Shown here: piece after piece, positions 1 through 5,613 of the stretch
Numbering within the stretch: the stretch's first letter is position 1
Layout: each line of letters opens with the position of its first letter
Origin: an uncultured Oscillospiraceae bacterium
GTDB lineage: Bacteria > Bacillota > Clostridia > Oscillospirales > Oscillospiraceae
Direction of reading: 5' to 3'
NCBI GenBank assembly: GCA_934659415.1
Contig: CAKUHW010000023.1
Coordinates: 1 to 9,702 of the forward strand
DNA length: 9,702 nt
Translations under genes and position numbers: made by a program
Notes under the pieces: generated by a model
Seen by the model: the letters and a program-made list of their open reading frames with translations, nothing else
Databases searched by the model: none
Told to the model about the DNA's origin: nothing

Positions 1-284
1 TAGTAGTCGTAGTAGGACACGAAATACTCCACGGCGTTGTGGGGGAAGAACTCCCGGAACTCCTCGCACAGCTGGGCCGCCAGGGTCTTGTTGTGGGCCA
101 GCACCAGGGTGGGCCGCTGCACCGCCTCGATGACCTTGGCCATGGTGAAGGTCTTGCCCGAGCCGGTGACGCCCAGCAGCGTCTGCTCATCCAGGCCGGT
201 TTCGATTCCGGCGGCCAGGGCCGCGATGGCCTCCGGCTGGTCCCCGCTGGGCTTGTATTCCGATACCACTTCAAACCGCGCCAT
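1..284 (-). CDS. uvrB: UvrB, excinuclease ABC subunit B (N-terminal part, cut by the window edge)
   Basis: UvrB is the damage-verifying helicase-like subunit of nucleotide excision repair; it receives lesions from UvrA and recruits UvrC. The 94 complete codons visible begin [20 protein letters not shown], the standard UvrB start. They contain the Walker A motif GVTGSGKT at residues 38-45 and the conserved block [14 protein letters not shown] at about 59-72. The fragment ends at YYDY, the start of the Tyr-rich beta-hairpin used for damage probing. The ATG at 282-284 is preceded on the minus strand by AGAGGGGGG, seven bases away. The gene lies 70 bp downstream of radC on the same strand but has its own near-perfect promoter. 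About 85 percent of the protein lies outside the window, so nothing can be said about intactness beyond residue 94. Confidence 0.97.
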   Translation of the reverse strand, partial: MARFEVVSEYKPSGDQPEAIAALAAGIETGLDEQTLLGVTGSGKTFTMAKVIEAVQRPTLVLAHNKTLAAQLCEEFREFFPHNAVEYFVSYYDY

Positions 285-309
285 ATTCCGTCCCCCCTCT
301 GTTCGCCCC

Positions 310-339
310 ATTATACATCAAACATCCGTTCCATGTCAA
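310..339 (-). promoter_or_regulatory. sigma-A promoter of uvrB
   Basis: Reading the minus strand, TTGACA (334-339) is followed by 18 bases and then TATAAT (310-315), both perfect consensus hexamers. Transcription would start near position 303, about 20 bases before the uvrB ATG, leaving a very short leader. The promoter sits in the 70-bp gap after radC, so uvrB need not depend on radC transcription. I saw no obvious LexA/DinR-type box in this short gap. Confidence 0.85.
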
Positions 340-354
340 CCTGGTATCCCGGCC

Positions 355-1041
355 TCATTTCGTCCACAGGGGCAGACCGGAGGCGCGCATGGACACCATC
401 TCATCCTCGGCGAACACCATGTGGTCGATCAGCTCGATGCCCACACTCTGCAAAATCAGCAGCAGCTCCCTGGTGGCCGCCACATCCGCGCTGGAGAACA
501 TGGCCACGCCGGAGGTATGGTTATGGGCCAGGACCACCTTCACGGCGTTGCAGCCCAGGGCGGTCTCCACCACCTTGCGGGTGTTGATCTCCACCGCGCC
601 GGTGACGCCCTCCGCCAGCGGGCGGCAGGCCAGCAGCTTGTTCTTTCCGTCCATGCACACCAGATAGGCCATCTCCCTGTGGGCGCCGAAAAACACGGGG
701 AGCAGCAGCTCCTGGAACTGCCAGTCCTCCGTCAGCTGCTCCCCGGGGCCGGATACCTGCTCCAGGTAGCGCCCTGCCACGGCCGGGACCAGGCGGATGA
801 GGGCGGCGGTGTTCTCCCCCACGCCCTTCACCTGCATCAGCTGCTCGTATGGGGCGTGGAACACCCCGGAGAGGGAGCCGAAGCGGTCGATCAGCCGGTG
901 GGCCAGCGGGTTCACGTCGCCCTGGGGAATGGCGTAAAACAGCAGCAGCTCCAGCACCCGGTGGTCCGCCAGGCCTGACAGGCCCCTGGCCAGGAATTCC
1001 TCCCTGGCGCGTTTGCGATGGCCGGTATGGATGGACCTCAT
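355..1041 (-). CDS. radC: RadC family JAB/MPN-domain protein
   Basis: This is a 228-residue RadC (UPF0758) protein. The biochemical role of the family is unsettled; it was once linked to DNA repair, and members carry a JAMM metalloprotease-like fold. Residues 72-80 (KGVGENTAA) are the helix-hairpin-helix DNA-binding motif. The JAB domain follows, with E151 in AVEINTRKVVETAL and the zinc motif H173-x-H175-x7-S183-x2-D186 intact. The usual HNHPSG reads HNHTSG here. The ATG at 1041 is chosen because AAGGAG (minus strand, 1051-1056) lies nine bases upstream and the protein then starts MRSIHTGHRKR, as is normal for the family; the open frame extends further upstream, but that part overlaps the promoter and leader. 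It ends in TGA at 355-357. Neighbours uvrB and the TetR gene are on the same strand. Confidence 0.93.
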   Translation of the reverse strand: MRSIHTGHRKRAREEFLARGLSGLADHRVLELLLFYAIPQGDVNPLAHRLIDRFGSLSGVFHAPYEQLMQVKGVGENTAALIRLVPAVAGRYLEQVSGPGEQLTEDWQFQELLLPVFFGAHREMAYLVCMDGKNKLLACRPLAEGVTGAVEINTRKVVETALGCNAVKVVLAHNHTSGVAMFSSADVAATRELLLILQSVGIELIDHMVFAEDEMVSMRASGLPLWTK

Positions 1042-1057
1042 AGCGTATCTCTCCTTC

Positions 1058-1084
1058 GTCCCGTCCGCTTCCCGCGGACGGGAC
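1058..1084 (-). promoter_or_regulatory. Leader hairpin of radC
   Basis: Perfect 11-bp arms, GTCCCGTCCGC at 1058-1068 and GCGGACGGGAC at 1074-1084, enclose a 5-base loop. The hairpin lies in the radC 5' leader and ends one base before the Shine-Dalgarno AAGGAG (1051-1056). No U-tract follows, so it is not an ordinary terminator. It may stabilise the 5' end or modulate translation. Similar hairpins precede other genes in this window. Confidence 0.7.
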
Positions 1085-1102
1085 CGCATTACACAACATT
1101 CT

Positions 1103-1131
1103 ATTATAGCACCGGAGCCCTGCCGCCGCAA
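1103..1131 (-). promoter_or_regulatory. sigma-A promoter of radC (extended -10)
   Basis: On the minus strand TTGCGG (1126-1131), a 17-base spacer and TATAAT (1103-1108) are seen, with TG one base before the -10 (TGcTATAAT), an extended -10. Transcription should start near 1096, giving a leader of about 55 bases that contains the 1058-1084 hairpin. The -35 matches only TTG plus little else, but the extended -10 compensates. Confidence 0.75.
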
Positions 1132-1195
1132 GAGACAGCGGGGAGCCGGTCATCGGGATCTTCTCCCCGCCCCCATCCCTCCGGAGCGGCCCTTC

Positions 1196-1792
1196 TCAGG
1201 TTCCCCGCAGGGTGGCGTGAAAGCTGCGGCTCATATGCCGGATCATCAGGTGGGTGAATTCGTCCGCATCCATCCAGGTCCCGTCGGTGAACCACCAGCG
1301 GATGCTGGCCAGCATGCAGGTGAGGAACATCCGGGCGTAAAAGCTGTAGAGCGGCCGCTTCTCCCCGGGGATGTCCGGCACGGTCTCAAAGGCGGCCATG
1401 AACTTGGCCGAGCCCGCGCTCAGCATCTCCTCAAACACATTGCGCTCCTGCAGGTTGCTCCCCCACAGGGCCAGGTATTCCTCCCGGTGCCCGGCAAGGG
1501 CGATGAGGCTCAGCCGCAGCCGCTGGAAGTACACCCCGTCCGTGATCTCGGGCAGGGAGAGAAAGCTCACGTCCAGGCAGGCGGTGAACTGCTCCACCAC
1601 CTCGTCCACATACCGGTCCCGCAGGTCGTACTTGTCCAGATAGTGCTTGTAAAAGGTGGAGCGGTTGATCTCCGCCCGCTCCGTAATGTCCCGCACGGTC
1701 AGCTCCAGAAAGCCCTTCTCCCCCAGGCAGGCCAGAAAGGCCCGCTGGATCATCCGGCGGGTGCGCGTCAGGCGCGGGTCCTCGCGTTCCAT
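1196..1792 (-). CDS. TetR/AcrR family transcriptional regulator
   Basis: This 198-residue protein has a TetR-type N-terminal DNA-binding domain: a helix from about residue 8, then the helix-turn-helix TVRDITERAEINRSTFYKHY at residues 32-51. The rest is a helical ligand-binding/dimer domain resembling the C-terminal domain of clostridial TetR proteins (YLALWGSNLQERN, then FYARMFLTCMLASIRWWFTDG). The start is the ATG at 1790-1792, with GGGGG (minus strand 1800-1804) seven bases upstream; a GTG seven codons further up lacks a good Shine-Dalgarno. The gene is divergent from the ene-reductase at 1996 with a 203-bp gap between them, the classic arrangement for a local repressor and its target. Expected role: ligand-relieved repression of that gene and of itself. 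The ligand is unknown. Family assignment is firm; target is inferred. Confidence 0.92.
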   Translation of the reverse strand: MEREDPRLTRTRRMIQRAFLACLGEKGFLELTVRDITERAEINRSTFYKHYLDKYDLRDRYVDEVVEQFTACLDVSFLSLPEITDGVYFQRLRLSLIALAGHREEYLALWGSNLQERNVFEEMLSAGSAKFMAAFETVPDIPGEKRPLYSFYARMFLTCMLASIRWWFTDGTWMDADEFTHLMIRHMSRSFHATLRGT

Positions 1793-1852
1793 ATCATTTC
1801 CCCCAAAATGCACAAATATTTTTTCTTTGCTTCGGACATTTTAAGCTTTCCC

Positions 1853-1880
1853 GTCATAAAAATCAACAGACAATTGCCAA
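1853..1880 (-). promoter_or_regulatory. Possible promoter of the TetR gene
   Basis: The best pairing I see on the minus strand is TTGGCA (1875-1880), 16 bases, then TATGAC (1853-1858), which would start transcription near 1846. An alternative is TTGATT (1861-1866), 16 bases, TTAAAA (1839-1844). Neither is near consensus, so the choice is uncertain. The first overlaps the TTGC-N15-GCAA candidate operator. Confidence 0.35.
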
Positions 1881-1896
1881 TGTGTCGACTAAGCAA
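1874..1896. promoter_or_regulatory. Candidate TetR operator, TTGC-N15-GCAA
   Basis: TTGC at 1874-1877 and GCAA at 1893-1896 are inverted, 23 bp overall, with a GTCGAC palindrome (1884-1889) inside and a second inverted pair AATGT (1879-1883) / ACATT (1896-1900). It lies between the divergent TetR and ene-reductase genes and would cover the likely -35 of the TetR promoter. Symmetry is only partial, so this is a candidate, not an identified operator. Confidence 0.3.
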
Positions 1897-1906
1897 CATT
1901 TTTACT

Positions 1907-1918
1907 CCATTTTAATGG
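1907..1918. promoter_or_regulatory. Candidate operator CCATT-TT-AATGG
   Basis: A perfect 5-bp inverted repeat, CCATT (1907-1911) and AATGG (1914-1918), directly abuts the -35 hexamer of the ene-reductase promoter at 1919. The position suits a regulator of that promoter. Which protein binds is unknown. Confidence 0.35.
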
Positions 1919-1947
1919 TTGCCCCGTCCCCGCCCCGGCGGTATTAT
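1919..1947 (+). promoter_or_regulatory. sigma-A promoter of the ene-reductase gene
   Basis: TTGCCC (1919-1924), a 17-base spacer and TATTAT (1942-1947) form a reasonable sigma-A promoter with a start near 1954. The leader of about 42 bases contains a perfect hairpin, CAGCCG (1955-1960), loop CCGA, CGGCTG (1965-1970), and then the Shine-Dalgarno GGGAGGA (1980-1986), nine bases before the ATG. The spacer is unusually GC-rich. Confidence 0.6.
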
Positions 1948-1995
1948 GGAGACACAGCCGCCGACGGCTGACCACAGACGGGAGGACTGACTGAT

Positions 1996-3951
1996 ATGAA
2001 CACCTACAAGCATCTCTTCACCCCGCTGAAGGTGGGAACGCACACCTACAAAAACCGCATCGTGGCCGCGCCCATTTACTGCGGCACCTTTCTCAACATC
2101 CCCGGCCTGGACTATGTGCTGAAGCACGCCATGCTGGCCCGGGCGGCGGGCGGCTGCGCCCAGGTGACTTTGGGGGAGACCGCCGTGGACTTCTGCGGCG
2201 CGTCCCGGGAGCCATTCCCTCCCATTGACTATGCCGACCTGAACGACCCCACCATGGCCAAGCTGAAGCCCCTGGTGGCCGCCATCCGGGCGGAGGGGGC
2301 CAAGTGTCTCATCGAGCTGTCCCACTGCGGGGAGTCGGTGGAGCCCATCCCCGGCGTGCAGTACGGCCTGGGCCCCATGGGGTACACGCGCCCCGACGGG
2401 CTGGAGATCATCGCCATGGACGAGGCGAAGATGGGAGAGGTCATCGACCATTTTGTCACCGCGGCCCGGTTCATGCAGGCGGCGGGAATGGACGGCGTGA
2501 TGATCCATGCCGGGCACGGCTGGCTGCTTCACCAGTTCCTCTCCCCCCGCACCAACCGCCGCACCGACGCCTACGGCGGCAGTCTGGAGAACCGGGCCCG
2601 CTTCCCCCTGATGCTGCTGCGCGCCATGCGGGAGGCCATGGGGAAGAACTTTATTCTGGAGATGCGCGTCAGCGGCGACGAGTGCGCCGAGGGCGGCATG
2701 GGCGTGGAGGAGACGGCCGCCTTCTGCGCCATGGCCCAGGAGTATGTGGACCTCATCCACGTCTCCGTGGGCACCTACCGCAACCCCATCCTCAGCGGAG
2801 AGTTCTCCTCTCTGTTCCAGCCCCACGGTCTCAATGCCGACGCCGCCGGGCGCATCCGCCGGGCGGTGCATATCCCTGTGGCTGTGGTGGGGGGCATCAA
2901 CGACCCTGCGCAGGCGGAGGCCCTGCTGGCGGAGGGCAAGTGCGACCTGGTGGCCCTGGGCCGGGAGCTCACCGCCGACCCGGACTTTGCCCGCAAGGCC
3001 GAGAGCGGTCATGCCGACGACATCAACCCCTGTCTGCGCTGCTTCAAGTGCTTTATGGGCCCCCTGGAGGGGGTGGACATCACCGAAATGCCCCGTCTGT
3101 TCGGCTGCACCGCCAACCCCGCGGAGTTCTTCTACGATCTGGACCTGCTGGCGCGCAGGCCGGAGCGGTCCAAGCGGGTGCTGGTGATCGGCGGCGGCAT
3201 GGCGGGCATGGAGGCGGCCGTCACCGCCTGTGACCGGGGCCATCAGGTCATTCTGGCCGAGGCGGGAGACCGGCTGGGCGGCGTGCTCTTCTTCACGGAC
3301 ACCGACTATTACAAGGCCGATCTGAAGCGCCTGCGGGATGTGGTCATCCGCCGGGTGCAGGCGCGGAACATCGAGGTACGGCTGAACACCCCCGTCACGC
3401 CGGAGAACATCGCCTCCTTCGGCGCGGATGAGGTGATCCTGGCCTTGGGCGCACAGCCCGCGGTGCCCCCCATCCCCGGTATCGGGCACGCGGTGCAGGC
3501 CCTGGACTTCTACCGCCGGCCCGATCAGGCGGGCAGGCGGGTGGTGATGGTGGGCGGCGGCCTGGTGGGCTGCGAGACCGGCCTGGATCTGGCCCGGGCG
3601 GGCCATGAGGTCACCATTCTGGAGATGGGTCCCGCCCCCGCTCCCGACGCCTACCCCATGCACCGCATCGCCCTGCTCCACGAGATGGAGTCCCTGGTGA
3701 CCACCGTGTGCGGCGCGCGCTGCACGGAGATCACCGGCGAGGGGGTCAGGGCCGTGGACGGCGAGGGGAACGAGCGCTTCTTCCCCGCGGATACGGTGAT
3801 GTTCGCCCTGGGCATGAAGGCCCGCCGGGCGGACGCCGACGCCCTGAAGGCCGCCGCGGGAGTGCCCGTCCATGAGATCGGCGACTGCGTGCGCCCCGCC
3901 AAGGTCTACGAGGCCATGCGCGAGGGCTACACCGCCGCGCTGGAATTATAA
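1996..3951 (+). CDS. FMN/FAD/[4Fe-4S] ene-reductase, Old Yellow Enzyme / 2,4-dienoyl-CoA reductase family
   Basis: This 651-residue flavoenzyme has the layout of FadH, 2-enoate reductase, BaiCD/BaiH and trimethylamine dehydrogenase. Residues 1 to about 340 are the FMN-binding TIM barrel (FTPLKVGTHTYKNRI; GHGWLLHQFLSPRTNRR near 173-189; YGGSLENR). A four-cysteine cluster follows at C346, C349, C352 and C371, expected to hold a 4Fe-4S centre. The FAD-binding motif GGGMAG is at 399-404 and a second nucleotide motif GGGLVG at 520-525. Electrons should pass from NAD(P)H through FAD and the cluster to FMN, then reduce an activated C=C bond. The substrate cannot be read from sequence; dienoyl-CoA, enoates, bile-acid intermediates or dietary phenolics are all possible. 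The position matching the Tyr of GYL in FadH is W176, and the cysteine spacing (x2, x2, x18) differs from FadH. Divergent from a TetR gene; likely cytoplasmic and inducible. Confidence 0.92.
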   Translation: MNTYKHLFTPLKVGTHTYKNRIVAAPIYCGTFLNIPGLDYVLKHAMLARAAGGCAQVTLGETAVDFCGASREPFPPIDYADLNDPTMAKLKPLVAAIRAEGAKCLIELSHCGESVEPIPGVQYGLGPMGYTRPDGLEIIAMDEAKMGEVIDHFVTAARFMQAAGMDGVMIHAGHGWLLHQFLSPRTNRRTDAYGGSLENRARFPLMLLRAMREAMGKNFILEMRVSGDECAEGGMGVEETAAFCAMAQEYVDLIHVSVGTYRNPILSGEFSSLFQPHGLNADAAGRIRRAVHIPVAVVGGINDPAQAEALLAEGKCDLVALGRELTADPDFARKAESGHADDINPCLRCFKCFMGPLEGVDITEMPRLFGCTANPAEFFYDLDLLARRPERSKRVLVIGGGMAGMEAAVTACDRGHQVILAEAGDRLGGVLFFTDTDYYKADLKRLRDVVIRRVQARNIEVRLNTPVTPENIASFGADEVILALGAQPAVPPIPGIGHAVQALDFYRRPDQAGRRVVMVGGGLVGCETGLDLARAGHEVTILEMGPAPAPDAYPMHRIALLHEMESLVTTVCGARCTEITGEGVRAVDGEGNERFFPADTVMFALGMKARRADADALKAAAGVPVHEIGDCVRPAKVYEAMREGYTAALEL

Positions 3952-3957
3952 CCGCCC

Positions 3958-3990
3958 CCGCAGGGCAGGGGCAGAGCCCTTGCCCTGCGG
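3958..3990 (+). terminator. Hairpin after the ene-reductase gene, probable terminator
   Basis: Perfect 10-bp arms, CCGCAGGGCA (3958-3967) and TGCCCTGCGG (3981-3990), start seven bases after the stop codon. The 13-base loop can pair further (GGGC with GCCC). There is no T-tract, only TTC, so it may be a weak terminator or a 3' stability structure; the strong U-tracted hairpin at 4269-4296 could finish the job. Confidence 0.55.
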
Positions 3991-4027
3991 TTCAGGCAGA
4001 TTCCTCGTTTTCTGCGTGGGCCAAAGG

Positions 4028-4296
4028 GCTTTGAGATAAGCTCCCCTGTGTAAGGGAAGCTTTGAGACTGTCAAAAAAGCCTCGCAGAGTTCGCCGCCGC
4101 AGCGGCGAAAACAGTGAAATCCGTTTTCCGCCGCGACATGTGCGTGGCGGAAAACACTTCTCAGGCCGCAAGTGTGCGAAATGTCGACGTCCTTAAGGAG
4201 ACATTGCGTGCGCGCAGCGGACTGCAACTCACCCGTCAAAAAACGTTCTTAAGTTTTTTGACGGCCTGAAGCTCCCCTGTGTAAGGGGAGCTTTTT
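4028..4296. repeat. Hairpin-rich, MITE-like non-coding element
   Basis: This stretch between convergent genes holds no convincing gene. An 18-base direct repeat beginning AAGCTCCCCTGTG occurs at 4038-4055 and 4269-4286, each copy part of its own hairpin. Because each unit is nearly self-complementary, the two ends also read as imperfect terminal inverted repeats of about 40 bp: AAGCTCCCCT, variable loop, AGCTT, then TCAAAAAA at the left (4071-4078) and its complement TTTTTTGA at the right (4254-4261). Inside are perfect stems: 4090-4097/4102-4109 (8 bp), 4123-4132/4146-4155 (10 bp), a bulged stem at 4180-4205, and 4233-4244/4253-4264 (12 bp). A 9-base repeat GCTTTGAGA flanks the left hairpin (4028-4036, 4059-4067). 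Small size, inverted ends and no coding content suggest a MITE or REP-like repeat; a structured RNA is the alternative. Confidence 0.55.
4269..4296 (+). terminator. Rho-independent terminator, right end of the repeat element
   Basis: AAGCTCCCCT (4269-4278), loop GTGT, AGGGGAGCTT (4284-4293) forms an uninterrupted stem that runs into five T's (4292-4296). This is a strong terminator for plus-strand transcription arriving from the ene-reductase gene. It abuts the stop codon of the convergent WYL gene (4297-4299). On the minus strand the stem is present without a good U-tract, so termination of the WYL transcript here is less certain. Confidence 0.8.
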
Positions 4297-5283
4297 CTAT
4301 TCCCCATCCCCGGCCCGCTCCAGGGCCCGGGCGAGGCGGTCGCGGTACTCCCGGGCGGCCCACCGGGGGGCACAGACCTCCACGCCGTCCCCCAGGCCGA
4401 ACAGCCAGCCCCACAGGGGCGGGCTCACCGCCACCTCCACCGTCACGGTGAAGGCGTCCTCGCCATCGGGTACCAGCATCACGTCCCGGCCGAACCGATC
4501 CAGCACCACCCCCGCCAGAGCCGCGGCGCAGCGCAGCTTCAGCCTGCAGGGGCGGCCGGCATACATCCCGAAATGCCGCCGGGTGTACCCCTCCGCCGTC
4601 CAGCCCCCCCGGTCGGTGCCCTTGACCGTGGTGGCGCGGATGTCCAGCATTTTGTCCACCCGGTAGTGGCGCAGCTCCTTCCGGTCCTCGTCCCAGGCGG
4701 CGAGGTAGTAGTTCTCGTTGTCCCAGATGAGGCCGAATGGGGTGGCCCGGTACAGTTTGCCATCCCGGCGGAGCACCCGCTCCTTGCGCAGGTCGTACTC
4801 GAAGTAGTGAAAGGTGATCACGCAGCCCGCGGCGATGGCGGCGTGGAGCCGGTCCACGCTGTAGTAGATGCTCTCGTTCATGGTCTTGATCCGCCGGTCC
4901 ACATATACCTGCCGCTGAAGCTGCCCCGCCTGATACACCGAGGCCAGGCCCTCCAGCTTTTTGATCAGGGCCTCGCTCTTGCGCCCGGTGAGAAAGCGGC
5001 TGGCCTGTACGGCGTCCACCAGCAGCTTCAGCTCGGCCAGCTCAAACTCCCGGCTGCCCAGGAACCACCCGCCGTCCCGGCCCCGCCGGTTCTGCACGTC
5101 CAGCCCCAGCTCCCGCAGCTGCTCCATGTCGTCGTACACGCTCTTGCGCTCCGCCCGGATGCCGTACCGCTCCAGCTCGGCGAGAAGCTCCTCCATGGAC
5201 AGGGGATGGTCCTCGTCGCTGCGCCGGCGCAGCAGCCGCTCCAGCAGCGGCAGCTTCTGCTTCTGTTTTTCGCTCCTCGCCAT
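4297..5283 (-). CDS. WYL-domain transcriptional regulator
   Basis: The 328-residue protein has three parts: an N-terminal winged helix-turn-helix (residues about 8-75, with SMEELLAELERYGIRAERKSVYDDM and the wing RGRDGGWFLG), a WYL sensor domain (about 138-215, core ATPFGLIWDNENYYLAAWDED, RHYRVDKM), and a C-terminal WCX-type extension (about 243-325). WYL proteins are cytoplasmic regulators that sense nucleotides or nucleic acid in several known cases, often in DNA-damage or defence settings. The family signature here is YYL at 192-194. The ATG at 5283 has GGAGG (minus strand 5291-5295) seven bases upstream and its own promoter; the open frame continues for 80 codons upstream, but that part is promoter and structured DNA. 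It ends with TAG at 4297-4299. The target is unknown; no obvious partner gene is adjacent. Confidence 0.92.
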   Translation of the reverse strand: MARSEKQKQKLPLLERLLRRRSDEDHPLSMEELLAELERYGIRAERKSVYDDMEQLRELGLDVQNRRGRDGGWFLGSREFELAELKLLVDAVQASRFLTGRKSEALIKKLEGLASVYQAGQLQRQVYVDRRIKTMNESIYYSVDRLHAAIAAGCVITFHYFEYDLRKERVLRRDGKLYRATPFGLIWDNENYYLAAWDEDRKELRHYRVDKMLDIRATTVKGTDRGGWTAEGYTRRHFGMYAGRPCRLKLRCAAALAGVVLDRFGRDVMLVPDGEDAFTVTVEVAVSPPLWGWLFGLGDGVEVCAPRWAAREYRDRLARALERAGDGE

Positions 5284-5317
5284 GTGCGTCCCTCCGTGTG
5301 TCCCATATTTTGGACTG

Positions 5318-5346
5318 ATTATACCATGGATGCGCCCGCTGCGCAA
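5318..5346 (-). promoter_or_regulatory. sigma-A promoter of the WYL gene (extended -10)
   Basis: On the minus strand TTGCGC (5341-5346), 17 bases, TATAAT (5318-5323), with TG one base upstream of the -10 (TGgTATAAT). The start would be near 5311, giving a leader of under 30 bases. This supports the ATG at 5283 over any longer form. Confidence 0.75.
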
Positions 5347-5371
5347 GGCCGGACAGCCCCGGGGCGGGGGC

Positions 5372-5444
5372 GGACGCGAGGGATGCCCGCCGTGGTTGTG
5401 CACAAAATTCCGGGCAGAAATTTTCCATGGGATCCCTCGCGTCC
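5372..5444. repeat. 73-bp inverted repeat with 13-bp perfect arms
   Basis: GGACGCGAGGGAT at 5372-5384 is matched by its exact reverse complement ATCCCTCGCGTCC at 5432-5444. The 47-base interior has nested pairs, GCCCG (5385-5389) with CGGGC (5411-5415), or alternatively AAAATT (5404-5409) with AATTTT (5419-5424). It lies just upstream of the WYL promoter. Function unknown; no T-tract follows either arm. Confidence 0.65.
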
Positions 5445-5516
5445 TGCTCTGCCGGGTCCGTATGCGGCCCCGTGTGCACGGCGGGGAGCGTATAACAACG
5501 GATAACAAACATAACA

Positions 5517-5613
5517 ATACCAAAACCGATACCGAAACCTAAACCAAAACCAAAACCCAAACCCAAACCCAAACCGAAACCGATACCAAAAACCAAAACA
5601 GAGACCCAAACCA
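5517..5613. repeat. Telomere-like WWACCN hexamer tandem array
   Basis: Twelve consecutive hexamers run from 5517 to 5588: ATACCA, AAACCG, ATACCG, AAACCT, AAACCA twice, AAACCC three times, AAACCG twice, ATACCA. After a one-base slip (5589-5595) three more degenerate units follow to 5613. The CC core is invariant while the last base varies freely. The plus strand is almost purely A and C, so the minus strand is a G/T-rich strand of GGTTT units with three GGG runs, able in principle to form a G-quadruplex. Imperfect ATAACA units extend the pattern upstream to about 5492. The repeat length is a multiple of three, so any frame crossing it stays open and yields dipeptide repeats; I do not treat these as proteins. 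Confidence 0.85.

Noticed and set aside
37..978. Plus-strand open frame of 313 codons over uvrB and radC
   Set aside because: It crosses two unrelated, well-recognised minus-strand genes, lacks a ribosome binding site and has low-complexity composition.
1793..1813. GTG start seven codons upstream for the TetR protein
   Set aside because: The ATG at 1792 has GGGGG at seven bases, and TetR proteins normally begin just before the first DNA-binding helix.
1912..3873. Minus-strand open frame of 653 codons opposite the ene-reductase
   Set aside because: It is an antisense shadow of a GC-rich gene: its composition is His/Gly/Ala-rich without a known fold, and the plus strand encodes a clear flavoenzyme with all expected motifs.
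3946..4239. Minus-strand open frame of 97 codons in the repeat element
   Set aside because: It runs through several perfect hairpins, has no ribosome binding site and shows no recognisable protein motif.
4573..5505. Plus-strand open frame of 310 codons opposite the WYL gene
   Set aside because: Antisense shadow; the minus strand has a promoter, Shine-Dalgarno and full WYL architecture.
5284..5523. N-terminal extension of the WYL protein by 80 codons
   Set aside because: The extension covers the WYL promoter and an inverted repeat, and the ATG at 5283 has a proper GGAGG and the normal family N-terminus.
5517..5613. Hexamer array as a CRISPR array
   Set aside because: CRISPR repeats are about 25-40 bases with unique spacers; these are contiguous six-base units without spacers, and no cas gene is near.
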